Both the position numbers and the translations under genes were made by a program. DNA of 22,259 nucleotides from NCBI GenBank assembly GCA_009784635.1, contig WRBG01000011.1:1-22259 (forward strand), in the 5' to 3' direction. The notes under the pieces are model-generated. The model worked only from the letters and a program-made list of their open reading frames with translations. It did no database searches and had not been told where the DNA came from. The DNA is from Bacteroidales bacterium. Its GTDB lineage: Bacteria; Bacteroidota; Bacteroidia; Bacteroidales; UBA932. This document shows, piece after piece, positions 7,313 through 14,771 of the stretch; position 1 is the first letter of the stretch; the number at the start of each line of letters is the position of its first letter.

Positions 7313-7801
7313 TTATCTTTTCAATTCCCATACTTCCAAGTCGGAGATTTTTCCGGCGCTGATTTGGAACCGGACGGCGGTACGCAAGCTGTGTATTCCG
7401 TAGTTTCCTGCCGCTCCGGGATTTATATGGAGTAGATGGTGCTTTTTGTCGTTTATTACTTTTAAAATATGGGAGTGCCCACAAATAAACAAGTCGGGTT
7501 TATGGGCGGTAATCAATGCGTGTGCCTTGTAATCGTAATAGCCCGGATGTCCGCCAATGTGGAGCATCAGCACTTTCACTTGTTCTATCTCAAAGCATTG
7601 CATATAAGGATAAACCATACGTACTTTATGGTCGTCGCAATTGCCATACACGCCGGTGAGCGGCTTGTAAGCGGCAATGGCATCTGCGGTCTCCATGCTT
7701 CCAAAATCGCCTGCATGCCACACTTGGTCTACCCCCTCAAAAAATGTGCGCAGAGGGGTGTCAAAAGTGGTGTGGGTATCGGAAAGCAGACCAATCAGCA
7801 T
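7313..7801 (-). CDS. YfcE/MJ0936-type metallophosphoesterase
   Basis: A 162-residue cytosolic calcineurin-like phosphodiesterase of the YfcE/MJ0936 family, close to the usual length of 155-185. All metal ligands are present: D8 and H10 in SDTH, D32 in GDFG, N54 in GNCD, H81 in HIGG, and H109/H111 in GHSH, followed by the family's NPGAAG turn. Such enzymes cleave model phosphodiesters with Mn2+; the natural substrate is unknown. The start ATG is 2 bases after the stop of the upstream membrane acyltransferase, so it belongs to that operon. Confidence 0.94.
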   Translation of the reverse strand: MLIGLLSDTHTTFDTPLRTFFEGVDQVWHAGDFGSMETADAIAAYKPLTGVYGNCDDHKVRMVYPYMQCFEIEQVKVLMLHIGGHPGYYDYKAHALITAHKPDLFICGHSHILKVINDKKHHLLHINPGAAGNYGIHSLRTAVRFQISAGKISDLEVWELKR

Positions 7802-7803
7802 AG

Positions 7804-9000
7804 CTATAGTTTGATAAATATCTTCTTTTTATACAAGAAGATGGCCATACCGGTAAACAGCGCTACATAACAGAGTGCGTATGAGAGGGAGCCTAACTCC
7901 GTATTTCCAAAGATGGGGACGCATACGTTCCGGTAAAACCACGATAAAAAGGTGAGTCTGACGGTAGATACCGACCCGTCCGCCGCCGTTACTACGGATT
8001 GCCACGCAAATATGCGGGCGACTCTGGACAATACTCCGGCCATTACAAAGGCAAAGAGCGGATTCATGCCCAAGGCCTTAAACGGGTAGAGCATCTTTTC
8101 AAAGTTGAGTTTGCCCACTGTCCCCACCACATCAATGAGGTAGATAAAAAAGGCGAGCAACATGGTAGACCATCCGGCGGTGTAAAGTACGTAAGAGCCT
8201 GTCCATAAGGGCTTGTTGATGGGAAGCCAAATGCTCCAAACGATGCCCAAGCCCAAGGACACTAAAGAAAGCGTAAACAACAGCCCTACCGCATCAATTT
8301 TTTCCCGGCTTCTTTGAATCAAACCACCCACCAAGTATCCCAGCAGCACCGTTCCCGCTCCGGAGAGGACGCCCAAGACTCCTTCGGGGTCAAACGGCAA
8401 ACCAAATCCGCGATAAACATGGCTCTTTCCTACCAACCAAATATCAATAGGGCCTGAGATATTGCCCTCTTTTGAGTAGGGGTCGTCCCCCCCAAAGAAG
8501 TAGAGAATCGCCCAATGAAGCAAGAGTACAGCCACCACGCCCCAAGCAATCTTTTTGGGTTTTTGCAGCCAAAGGGCTAAAAATCCGCCCAACATATAGG
8601 CCATGGCGATGCGTTGTAATACGCCAAAAATCCGCAGATTATTCAGATAATTCAAGTAATTGGCACCCCAGCTCAGTTCGGGATTCGGATTGAGGGGATA
8701 AAAGGGAAAGGCATTAAGCAAAAGTCCGGTAATAAAAATCAGAACACCCCTTGTTATCAATTTTTTGGTAGTGCTTGGGGTCAGCCCTTTCGAGAATTTG
8801 GCAAAGGAAAAGGCCATGGCGACGCCCACAATAAAGAGGAAAAAGGGAAAAACCAAGTCGGTAGGCGTGCAACCGTGCCAAGCGGCATGGCGGAGCGGTG
8901 CATATATTCTGCTCCACGTTCCGGGGTGGTTTACCAAAATCATTCCCGCAATGGTCATTCCGCGCAGAATGTCTAAGGCAACATAACGTCTTGTTTCCAT
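7804..9000 (-). CDS. NagX/HGSNAT-like membrane acyltransferase (COG4299)
   Basis: A 398-residue integral membrane protein with about 10-11 hydrophobic segments. The opening RRYVALDILRGMTIAGMILVNHPG and the following H38-AAWHG...TDLVFPFFLFIVG block are the signature of the family that includes human heparan-alpha-glucosaminide N-acetyltransferase (HGSNAT) and bacterial NagX/DUF5009 proteins. In HGSNAT a conserved His carries the acetyl group from cytosolic acetyl-CoA across the membrane to an amino sugar. Bacterial members are presumed to act on amino sugars or glycans, but this substrate is an inference. It starts 14 bases after the fused acyltransferase stop and ends 2 bases before the YfcE-like gene. 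A G7 run on the coding strand (plus 8487-8493) encodes part of FFGGDDP and is intact in frame. Confidence 0.9.
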   Translation of the reverse strand: METRRYVALDILRGMTIAGMILVNHPGTWSRIYAPLRHAAWHGCTPTDLVFPFFLFIVGVAMAFSFAKFSKGLTPSTTKKLITRGVLIFITGLLLNAFPFYPLNPNPELSWGANYLNYLNNLRIFGVLQRIAMAYMLGGFLALWLQKPKKIAWGVVAVLLLHWAILYFFGGDDPYSKEGNISGPIDIWLVGKSHVYRGFGLPFDPEGVLGVLSGAGTVLLGYLVGGLIQRSREKIDAVGLLFTLSLVSLGLGIVWSIWLPINKPLWTGSYVLYTAGWSTMLLAFFIYLIDVVGTVGKLNFEKMLYPFKALGMNPLFAFVMAGVLSRVARIFAWQSVVTAADGSVSTVRLTFLSWFYRNVCVPIFGNTELGSLSYALCYVALFTGMAIFLYKKKIFIKL

Positions 9001-9014
9001 GTTTTATGTATTTG

Positions 9015-10823
9015 TTAAGGTGTTTCTGTAGTTCTAATCGGGTCAAGCAGACCAAATCGTTTGAATACTATTGACTTGTCGGGTATATCTTTGCACATGC
9101 CCAGCAGTTCTTGTTTGGGCATCTTTTTAATATCCAATACAATATAACCGTCTAAACAATAATTAAAGTTGGGATCAACATTAAAGCAGACCAACTTAGT
9201 ATTGAGCTTGAGGTATTTTTTCACCAAGGTGGGCAATCGGAACTGATTATTGCTCAGACGCATCATAAAGCGTTCAAATTGCTCGATGCTCCCCATGTGG
9301 TTGGCTAAGAGGACGGCCGGGTCTACGTGCAGATAATCGGGCGTAAAAGAGGTCTTTGGACGGATGGTCTCATTAAATTCCTCCGCAGAGTGTTTGGTTT
9401 GCAGGTAATAGGCAATCAAACTCCTGTAAAAAGCAGGATACCAGTTGCTGATGCTGACCGGCCCAACCAAATAACGGGGGCCTTCGTGCTTTAGCACCAC
9501 GTGCATCAACCCTTTTAGGAGAAGCATTAACGCAAGAGGGTCTTTTTGATACTCCACGCAGACAAAAGACCTTCCCAATTCGATGGTTGCTTCCAAAAAA
9601 GGAATAGCCGTCTCGTTAAAGTCAAAAAGCGTATGGGTATAAAAACCCGAAAATCCGTCCCGTTTCAGCATTTCGCTTCCTATCCCCACGCGGTATGCGC
9701 CCACCAATCGTTTTTGGTGTTTGTCCCAAAGGAACAGGTGTTTATATGTCTTGTCAAAAGTGTCCAAATCCAAGCCGAGGTTGGTGCCCTCGCCAATGCT
9801 GCGGAAGGCTTCTTCTCTTTTTCGTCCGATTTCGAGCATCAGGTAGGGAATCTGGGCGTAATCGGCATAGTAGGCGGTGTAGTTATTTACGGTAAAAAGC
9901 GCGTGGTTGCTTTTGCTCAGCCGTTCCACCTCTTTGGCCACACGTTTGCGGTCGGGGGGGGGGGCAATGGGCTCGGCCCTAATTCCAATAACTTTGGCCG
10001 GTTTTTTGGGGGGAATGTTGGCTTTAAGCGCATAGACTCTGGAGCGCAGGTAGTTCCCCAACTCTTGAGGGTCGGAATAATTGGCCTGTTCAGAAAGCAA
10101 AACAGGTCTTCCGATGCGCATGGTGATTTTTTTCCCCACCTTGTTGGCGACTTCGGCAGGGAGGCGGGCGGTGCGGAGCATGGGGTGAATGGTTCCCAAT
10201 TCGTGGAAAAGGGTAGAATTGGTTCCGGAAAAGTAGATGGGAACTACCGGAATCTTAGCCCTGTGAATCATTTTGAGGATGGCGGGGCCCCAAACTCGGT
10301 CTTCTACATATCCCTCTTTGTTATAGGTAGATACTTCTCCGGCCGGAAAGATACCCAGCGGAGAACCCTCCTGCAGATGTTCCAAAGCGCGGCGGATACC
10401 CAAAGCGCTGTTCATGGCGTTCGGTTTGGCTTCAAAAGGATTTACCGCCAAAAAAAACTCCGCCAAATTGGGAACGCGAGACAGTAGAAAGTTGGCCAGC
10501 ACCTTGTAATCGGGACGAACAGATGCCACCGTATTAATCATCATCAACCCGTCTATTCCGCCAAAAGGATGGTTGGCCACGGTAATAAAAGCTCCTTCTT
10601 TGGGTATATGCTGCAATTCTTCGGGTAAAATATCGCTGGTGATTTGCAGTTCTTGAAGAATGGCTTCTATGAAAATACGGCCGCGGTATTGGCAGTTGTG
10701 TGCAAAAAATTCGTTTATCTTATTGATTTTAAGCAGACGCATTAAAATGGACGCCAGCAAACTTCCAAGCGGGCCGGAAAGTTTAAGCACCTGTTTTAAA
10801 TCGCCGGTTTGAATCAATTGCAT
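9015..10823 (-). CDS. Hemolysin-type fusion: PlsC-like acyltransferase plus OlsB-like GNAT
   Basis: About 602 residues in two parts. The N-terminal half (about 1-270) is a lysophospholipid acyltransferase-like domain with NHPFGGID at 84-91 (H85 and D91) and FPAGEVS at 159-165. The C-terminal half (about 305-600) resembles OlsB/hemolysin-type N-acyltransferases (LVGPVSISNWYPAFYRSLIA). In the OlsF family a similar fusion makes amino-acid-containing lipids from an amino acid and acyl-ACP in two acylation steps, so an ornithine- or glycine-type lipid is a reasonable guess. The linker between the halves contains an 11-C run (9954-9964), and loss or gain of one C stops translation soon after it. 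I prefer the ATG at 10823 because a -7-like box at 10840-10847 would place the mRNA start near 10835; an ATG at 10838 would add five residues. It is the first gene of a four-gene operon. Confidence 0.88.
   Translation of the reverse strand: MQLIQTGDLKQVLKLSGPLGSLLASILMRLLKINKINEFFAHNCQYRGRIFIEAILQELQITSDILPEELQHIPKEGAFITVANHPFGGIDGLMMINTVASVRPDYKVLANFLLSRVPNLAEFFLAVNPFEAKPNAMNSALGIRRALEHLQEGSPLGIFPAGEVSTYNKEGYVEDRVWGPAILKMIHRAKIPVVPIYFSGTNSTLFHELGTIHPMLRTARLPAEVANKVGKKITMRIGRPVLLSEQANYSDPQELGNYLRSRVYALKANIPPKKPAKVIGIRAEPIAPPPDRKRVAKEVERLSKSNHALFTVNNYTAYYADYAQIPYLMLEIGRKREEAFRSIGEGTNLGLDLDTFDKTYKHLFLWDKHQKRLVGAYRVGIGSEMLKRDGFSGFYTHTLFDFNETAIPFLEATIELGRSFVCVEYQKDPLALMLLLKGLMHVVLKHEGPRYLVGPVSISNWYPAFYRSLIAYYLQTKHSAEEFNETIRPKTSFTPDYLHVDPAVLLANHMGSIEQFERFMMRLSNNQFRLPTLVKKYLKLNTKLVCFNVDPNFNYCLDGYIVLDIKKMPKQELLGMCKDIPDKSIVFKRFGLLDPIRTTETP
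9954..9964. repeat. 11-base G/C homopolymer inside a coding region (possible phase-variation tract)
   Basis: Eleven consecutive Gs on the plus strand, read as C11 on the coding strand, encode Pro288-Pro290 (GCC CCC CCC CCC) of the acyltransferase fusion, exactly in the interdomain linker. With one C fewer the frame hits TGA about 11 codons later; with one more it hits TAA about 24 codons later. A second simple tract, C6A6 on the coding strand (plus 10002-10013), lies about 40 bases upstream in the same linker. No other homopolymer this long occurs in the window. Confidence 0.85.
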
Positions 10824-10839
10824 AATATGATATTGCATA

Positions 10840-10847
10840 CAAATGTA
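10840..10847 (-). promoter_or_regulatory. Possible -7 element for the acyltransferase operon
   Basis: TACATTTG on the minus strand matches TAnnTTTG. It ends only one base before the ATG at 10838, which argues for initiation at the ATG at 10823. No TTTG is found at the proper distance upstream, so the match is partial. Confidence 0.4.
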
Positions 10848-10867
10848 AACTTTTTCCCGATATTGTA

Positions 10868-10875
10868 TATATTTG
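10868..10875 (+). promoter_or_regulatory. Possible -7 element for uvrC
   Basis: TATATTTG matches the Bacteroidales -7 box and lies 45 bases before the uvrC start. No clear TTTG is present 19-21 bases upstream. Together with the box at 10840-10847 on the other strand it would make this 97-base region a divergent promoter. Confidence 0.4.
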
Positions 10876-10920
10876 TTTGGAAATTAGTAGCATTGATATT
10901 AGTAATATTTTGTAAAACAA

Positions 10921-12726
10921 GTGATTGATATAAATGAAGTTGTTGCGGCCCTGCCTCGGCAAAGCGGGGTATACCGATTTATAGATAAAGCCGGCGCGGT
11001 TATTTATGTGGGTAAGGCCAAAAATCTGAAGCAAAGGGTGTCTCAATACTTTCGGTCGGAGCAAAACAAAGACGGAAAGACCCGGGTCATGGTAGCCAAA
11101 ATTGCTGCCATCGAGCATACGGTGGTGGATTCGGAGGTAGACGCCTTTCTTTTGGAGAACAACTTAATCAAAGAGCTGCAACCGCGTTACAACATTTTGC
11201 TCAAAGACGATAAAACTTTTCCATGGATATGTATTAAGAATGAACCCTTTCCCAGAGTATGTTCGACCAGACAACGGCTCAAAGACGGCTCCAAGTATTA
11301 CGGCCCTTATACGTCCGGGTCCTTGATGCACGTATTTTTAGACTTGATTCGCCAACTTTTTCCCTTGCGCACCTGTACCCTGTCTCTGACCCCTCAAGCC
11401 ATAGCTTCCCAAAAGTACAAGGTATGCCTGCAACACCACCTCAAAAAATGCAAAGGCCCCTGTGTCGGCCTGCAATCCCAAGAAGACTACATAGGAGATA
11501 TAGAAGCCGTGGGTGAAATATTGAATGGCAAGAGCCGGCAGGTAGCCGTTTGGGTCAACCAAAAAATGCAGCGTGCGGCTACCGAATTGCGGTTTGAGGA
11601 TGCGCGGTACTACCAAAAGCAACTTGCCTTGCTGGAGCGTTACCAATCCAAGTCGGTAATCGTAAATCCGTCTGTAACCAATGTAGACGTTTTTAGCTTG
11701 GAACAGGATGAATCGGAGGGTTTTGTAAACTATATTCGTGTGATAGAAGGAGCTGTGGTACAATCGTATAACATGGAATTAAAGTTGGGAATAGAAGAAT
11801 CCAAAGAAGACCAGCTGTTGTATGCGATTCGGGAAATCGGCCGACTTTTGGGACCTTCGGCCCCCGAAATAGTAGTGCCTTTTATTCCGGGAATCGCTTT
11901 GCCGGGGAGTCGGTTTCATGTTCCCAGACGCGGCGATAAACTCCGTCTTTTAGAGATGAGCCAAAACAATGCCAAGGCATTCAAGATGGAGAAATACAGA
12001 CGCACAGAGCAGCTCGACCCCGACCGCTCGCTCAACCGGCTGATGCAGGCAGCCCAACGCGACCTTAGGATGGGCGTTTACCCCCTGCATATAGAGTGTT
12101 TTGACAACTCGAATATACAGGGAAGCGATGCCGTGGCCGCTTGTGTCGTTTTTAAAAAAGGGAAAGCCAGCAAAAAGGATTACCGCAAGTTTCACATTAA
12201 GACGGTTTCGGGGCCGGACGATTATGCCTCCATGCAGGAAGTGCTGTTGCGCCGCTACAGCCGCCTGTTGGACGAAGACAAACCCTTGCCCCAATTGATA
12301 GTGGTAGACGGGGGAAAAGGTCAGTTGGGCGTAGCGGTAAAAGTATTGGAGGATTTGGGCTTGAGTCAGAAAATTGCCGTGGTAGCATTGGCCGAGCGAT
12401 TAGAAGACATCTACTTCCCCGGCGACCCCGACCCTCTTTTCTTGGACAAAAACAGTCCCACCTTGCGCCTTCTCATGCAAATGCGGGACGAGGCACACCG
12501 TTTTGGCCTTGGTTTCCATCGCGACCGGCGCAGCAAACGACTCATCGACTCCAGCTTGCGTTATATTTCCGGCATTGGCCCCGCCCGCGAAGCCAAACTG
12601 TTGCGCCGGTTTAAAACCATCAAGGGCATATTGGCCGCCCCCGAATCGGTATTGGCGCAGGAAGTGGGCGCAGCGGCGGCCCGAAAACTGAAGGAGCAGC
12701 TAATCAATCAAGGAACCGGGTCATAG
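10921..12726 (+). CDS. uvrC: UvrABC excinuclease subunit C
   Basis: A 601-residue protein, the normal length for UvrC, which makes both incisions around a DNA lesion in nucleotide excision repair after UvrB loading. Domains in order: a GIY-YIG nuclease at the N-terminus (G16-V-Y18 and Y29-V-G31, with R39 in KNLKQRV) for the 3' cut; a UVR motif (about 215-243, RAATELRFEDARYYQKQLALL) that binds UvrB; the RNase H-like domain for the 5' cut (ECFDNSNIQGSDAVAACVV, then IVVDGGKGQLG and HRFGLGFHRDRRSKR); and C-terminal helix-hairpin-helix motifs (ISGIGPAREAKLL) that bind DNA. The start is GTG at 10921; it fits the family because only about ten residues precede LPRQSGVY. The 3' end overlaps the convergent yidD gene by 19 bases. 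Confidence 0.97.
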   Translation: MIDINEVVAALPRQSGVYRFIDKAGAVIYVGKAKNLKQRVSQYFRSEQNKDGKTRVMVAKIAAIEHTVVDSEVDAFLLENNLIKELQPRYNILLKDDKTFPWICIKNEPFPRVCSTRQRLKDGSKYYGPYTSGSLMHVFLDLIRQLFPLRTCTLSLTPQAIASQKYKVCLQHHLKKCKGPCVGLQSQEDYIGDIEAVGEILNGKSRQVAVWVNQKMQRAATELRFEDARYYQKQLALLERYQSKSVIVNPSVTNVDVFSLEQDESEGFVNYIRVIEGAVVQSYNMELKLGIEESKEDQLLYAIREIGRLLGPSAPEIVVPFIPGIALPGSRFHVPRRGDKLRLLEMSQNNAKAFKMEKYRRTEQLDPDRSLNRLMQAAQRDLRMGVYPLHIECFDNSNIQGSDAVAACVVFKKGKASKKDYRKFHIKTVSGPDDYASMQEVLLRRYSRLLDEDKPLPQLIVVDGGKGQLGVAVKVLEDLGLSQKIAVVALAERLEDIYFPGDPDPLFLDKNSPTLRLLMQMRDEAHRFGLGFHRDRRSKRLIDSSLRYISGIGPAREAKLLRRFKTIKGILAAPESVLAQEVGAAAARKLKEQLINQGTGS

Positions 12727-12998
12727 CCGCTGCCGCCCCAAGGATGGCAACGGAGGATGCGGCGGAGGGTAAGGTAAAGGCCTTTCAAGGGCCCGTGTTT
12801 GTACAGGGCTTCTATGGCGTATTCCGAACAGCTTGGGATAAACCTGCACGACTTGGCTATAAAAGGAGAGATGCCGTACTGGTAAAACCTAATCAGTCCC
12901 ACTAACGGGAGCAGGACTAGCCTGCGCAACCAGCCGCGTGAGGCGCGCCATAAGCGACCCCATTTTGTCAAACAGGATGGAGGAAGCTGTGTGTTCAT
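12708..12998 (-). CDS. yidD: Membrane protein insertion efficiency factor YidD
   Basis: A member of the YidD family, small membrane-associated proteins that help YidC insert inner-membrane proteins. The core is unmistakable: LIRFYQYGISPFIAKSCRFIPSCSEYAIEAL with C51 and C57, then RILRCHPWGGSGYDPVP with C84. The only in-frame ATG (12998) gives 96 residues and a 110-base overlap with rnpA. Most family members are about 70-85 residues long and start nearer the hydrophobic segment, so a TTG start (for example at 12929, giving LRRLVLLPL as the N-terminus) is possible. It is the last gene of the operon and converges on uvrC with a 19-base overlap. Confidence 0.93.
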   Translation of the reverse strand: MNTQLPPSCLTKWGRLWRASRGWLRRLVLLPLVGLIRFYQYGISPFIAKSCRFIPSCSEYAIEALYKHGPLKGLYLTLRRILRCHPWGGSGYDPVP

Positions 12999-13305
12999 GA
13001 GGTAAATATAAACAAAGAAGTTCGATGTGCAGATTATGGGCGAGCAGCGCTTGGGTTAAAGCGCCGGAATTTAATCTAAAGGACTCGCGCATTTGTCGTT
13101 TAATCCGGTTACGGTCTACGGCGCGCTTCATATTTCTCTTGGGAGCCGATACGATGATCTTGGACCCGGAGCAAGCCCCGACCGGAGTGGGACGCAGGAG
13201 GTAAAAAACTTTGTAGGGATGATGAAAGACCACCTGCCCGTTTTGGTACAAGTCGGCCTGCGCCCTAAGCGAAAGTTTGCGCTGTTTTTTTGGGAAATGA
13301 GGCAT
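12889..13305 (-). CDS. rnpA: Ribonuclease P protein component
   Basis: A 138-residue basic protein that assists the RNase P RNA in removing 5' leaders from pre-tRNAs. The family signature APKRNMKRAVDRNRIKRQMRE is at residues 54-74, including the RNR core, and the N-terminal part (KLSLRAQADLYQNGQVVFHHPYKVFYL) fits the usual substrate-binding fold. Start ATG at 13305 lies 2 bases after the lipoprotein stop. The last ~35 residues are encoded in the overlap with yidD and are unusual in sequence (VAQASPAPVSGTD). An rnpA-yidD order is widespread in bacteria; there is no rpmH upstream here, which is normal for Bacteroidetes. Confidence 0.95.
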   Translation of the reverse strand: MPHFPKKQRKLSLRAQADLYQNGQVVFHHPYKVFYLLRPTPVGACSGSKIIVSAPKRNMKRAVDRNRIKRQMRESFRLNSGALTQALLAHNLHIELLCLYLPHEHTASSILFDKMGSLMARLTRLVAQASPAPVSGTD

Positions 13306-13307
13306 GA

Positions 13308-14015
13308 TTAGGATTCTTTTTCCGGTAAGGTAAAGACAAAGGTCTTTGGAACGGTTTGGCCGTCCTCATCTACCAAGGCCTGCCAATTCATGCTTGAATA
13401 CTCTTCTTCTCCGCTAAAGCCAATGTCCCAGCAGGATAGACCGGAGGTTATTAAAAAAGTATCGAACACCATATAGGTGCCCGCCTCGTCGGTTTTTTCT
13501 TCCCAATCTTCGTTGTCGCGCTCAAAAAAACGGTATGTGCCATCGGCTTCAAAAAGAATACGAAACGGAGAAACAGAAGGGTCGCTGCCGTGGGTCATTT
13601 CCCAAAGGTTTTGGATGTGCTTGACATTCGCGTTCTCTGCACTCACTTTTTTATAGGCGATTATCTGATGCTCCAGCCTAAGGCGAAGCGTACTGTCGGT
13701 AAATGTAAGAATCTCGTACTCCACACGCGCAGCATTACCGTAGATTGATAATGACTTACAATATACGTCATAGGCGAGTGTCACGGGGTCAATCGCGCCG
13801 TCCCCGTTGTCTTGATACGGGCTTCGTAAGATTTGAACCGTCTCGTTCCGGTCAAAAGTGTACACGCCCCTTAGGTTGGTAGCCGGAATCTGTCCGTCAA
13901 AACTTTGTTCTACCCAAGAGCCGATAATCATATCCCGATAACAGGAAAGGTCTTTAGCGCAGGAGCCTAATAGGAGCAGGGCCACCGGCAGGCAGAGGTA
14001 TGGAGCAATACGCAT
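13308..14015 (-). CDS. Lipoprotein with two lipocalin-like segments
   Basis: A 235-residue lipoprotein: a hydrophobic signal ending in the lipobox LLGS-C19. Two similar-looking halves follow. The first has IIGSWVEQSFDGQ...GVYTFDRNETVQIL (about 30-65) and the second has IQNLWEMTHG...FRILFEADGTYRFFE (about 134-166) leading to GTYMVFDTFLITSG. This pattern (a W near the start, then a short strand with DxNG/T) is that of Bacteroidetes lipocalin-like beta-barrel proteins. It would sit on the periplasmic or outer-membrane face, and its ligand is unknown. It is packed between hemD (no gap at all) and rnpA (2-base gap), so it is co-expressed with housekeeping genes. I do not recognise a named family, and the two-domain reading is an inference from repeated patterns. 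Confidence 0.82.
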   Translation of the reverse strand: MRIAPYLCLPVALLLLGSCAKDLSCYRDMIIGSWVEQSFDGQIPATNLRGVYTFDRNETVQILRSPYQDNGDGAIDPVTLAYDVYCKSLSIYGNAARVEYEILTFTDSTLRLRLEHQIIAYKKVSAENANVKHIQNLWEMTHGSDPSVSPFRILFEADGTYRFFERDNEDWEEKTDEAGTYMVFDTFLITSGLSCWDIGFSGEEEYSSMNWQALVDEDGQTVPKTFVFTLPEKES

Positions 14016-14768
14016 TTATTTGGCTTTTTCTAATTTCTCTACGTAGAGGATGAGCGCGCGGGTAATAGAGGGCGCTTCGGGGGTAGGAGCCTCTACGGTT
14101 ACTTTGAATTTAGCAGCCTTGAGGGCCTTGGCCGTTGCGGGGCCAAAAGTGGCAAACAACAAATCTTCCTGTTGAAAGTCGGGAAAGTTTTCTTGAAGCG
14201 ACTTAACGTCTGCGGGGCTGTAAAACACCAACATGCCATACTTGTGCGGGTCAATTTGGGTAAGGTCGCTGTTGACTGTGCGGTAAAAAACGGCGCGGGT
14301 GCTTTTCAGTTTGGCCTTTTCAAAACTCTTGGGAATTTCGGGCTTGTAGTTGTCGGCCAAAGCCAGCAAGAAGCGTTCTTCTTTATGTTTATGGCCAATG
14401 GCTTCAAGCACGGAGGCAATATCGCCTCGGCCAAAAAAGATTTTGCGCTTACGGTAGATGATGTACTTTTGCAGGTAAAGCGCAACGGACTCCGAGATGC
14501 AGAAGTATTTCATGGTTTCCGGAACCGAAATCCGTATTTCTTCGCACAGGTGAAAGAAACTGTCAATGGCGGTGCGTGCGGTGAAAACAACGGCAGTATG
14601 GTCGAGGATATTAACCTTTTGTGCACGAAATTCTTTGGGACTCAGTCCTTCTACGCGAAAAAAAGGCAGAAAGTCAATGGTGAATCCATACTTTTCGCAT
14701 AATTCGGTGTAAGGAGAGCCTCCGCTGTTGAGGTTAGGTTGGGAGATGAGTATGTGTCTATTTTTCAT
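14016..14768 (-). CDS. hemD: Uroporphyrinogen-III synthase
   Basis: A 250-residue cytosolic enzyme that closes and flips ring D of hydroxymethylbilane to form uroporphyrinogen III, the branch point for heme, siroheme and cobalamin. It matches the Bacteroidetes form of the poorly conserved HemD family: HILISQPNLNSGGSPYTELCEKYGF at the start, AVVFTARTAIDSFF (about 59-72, the TS/TAR turn of the N-terminal lobe), and the C-terminal lobe with MLVFYSPADVKSLQENFPDF and ATFGPATAKALKAAKF. The neighbour DUF4271 (3-base gap upstream) is the usual partner of this gene in the phylum, which supports the call. No other heme genes are in the window. Confidence 0.9.
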   Translation of the reverse strand: MKNRHILISQPNLNSGGSPYTELCEKYGFTIDFLPFFRVEGLSPKEFRAQKVNILDHTAVVFTARTAIDSFFHLCEEIRISVPETMKYFCISESVALYLQKYIIYRKRKIFFGRGDIASVLEAIGHKHKEERFLLALADNYKPEIPKSFEKAKLKSTRAVFYRTVNSDLTQIDPHKYGMLVFYSPADVKSLQENFPDFQQEDLLFATFGPATAKALKAAKFKVTVEAPTPEAPSITRALILYVEKLEKAK

Positions 14769-14771
14769 CCT

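Noticed and set aside
6298..7362. Long open frame (354 codons) on the plus strand opposite the S9 peptidase
   Set aside because: It is antisense to a gene with a signal peptide, a complete catalytic triad and family-wide similarity. Its translation has no recognisable domain and a composition typical of a shadow frame.
8487..8493. C7/G7 run in the NagX-like gene
   Set aside because: Seven bases are too few to claim phase variation, and the frame is intact with a normal Gly-Gly-Asp-Asp reading.
9546..10487. Open frame of 313 codons on the plus strand opposite the acyltransferase fusion
   Set aside because: It is a shadow of the real gene on the other strand, rich in F, G, V and H runs, with no family motif.
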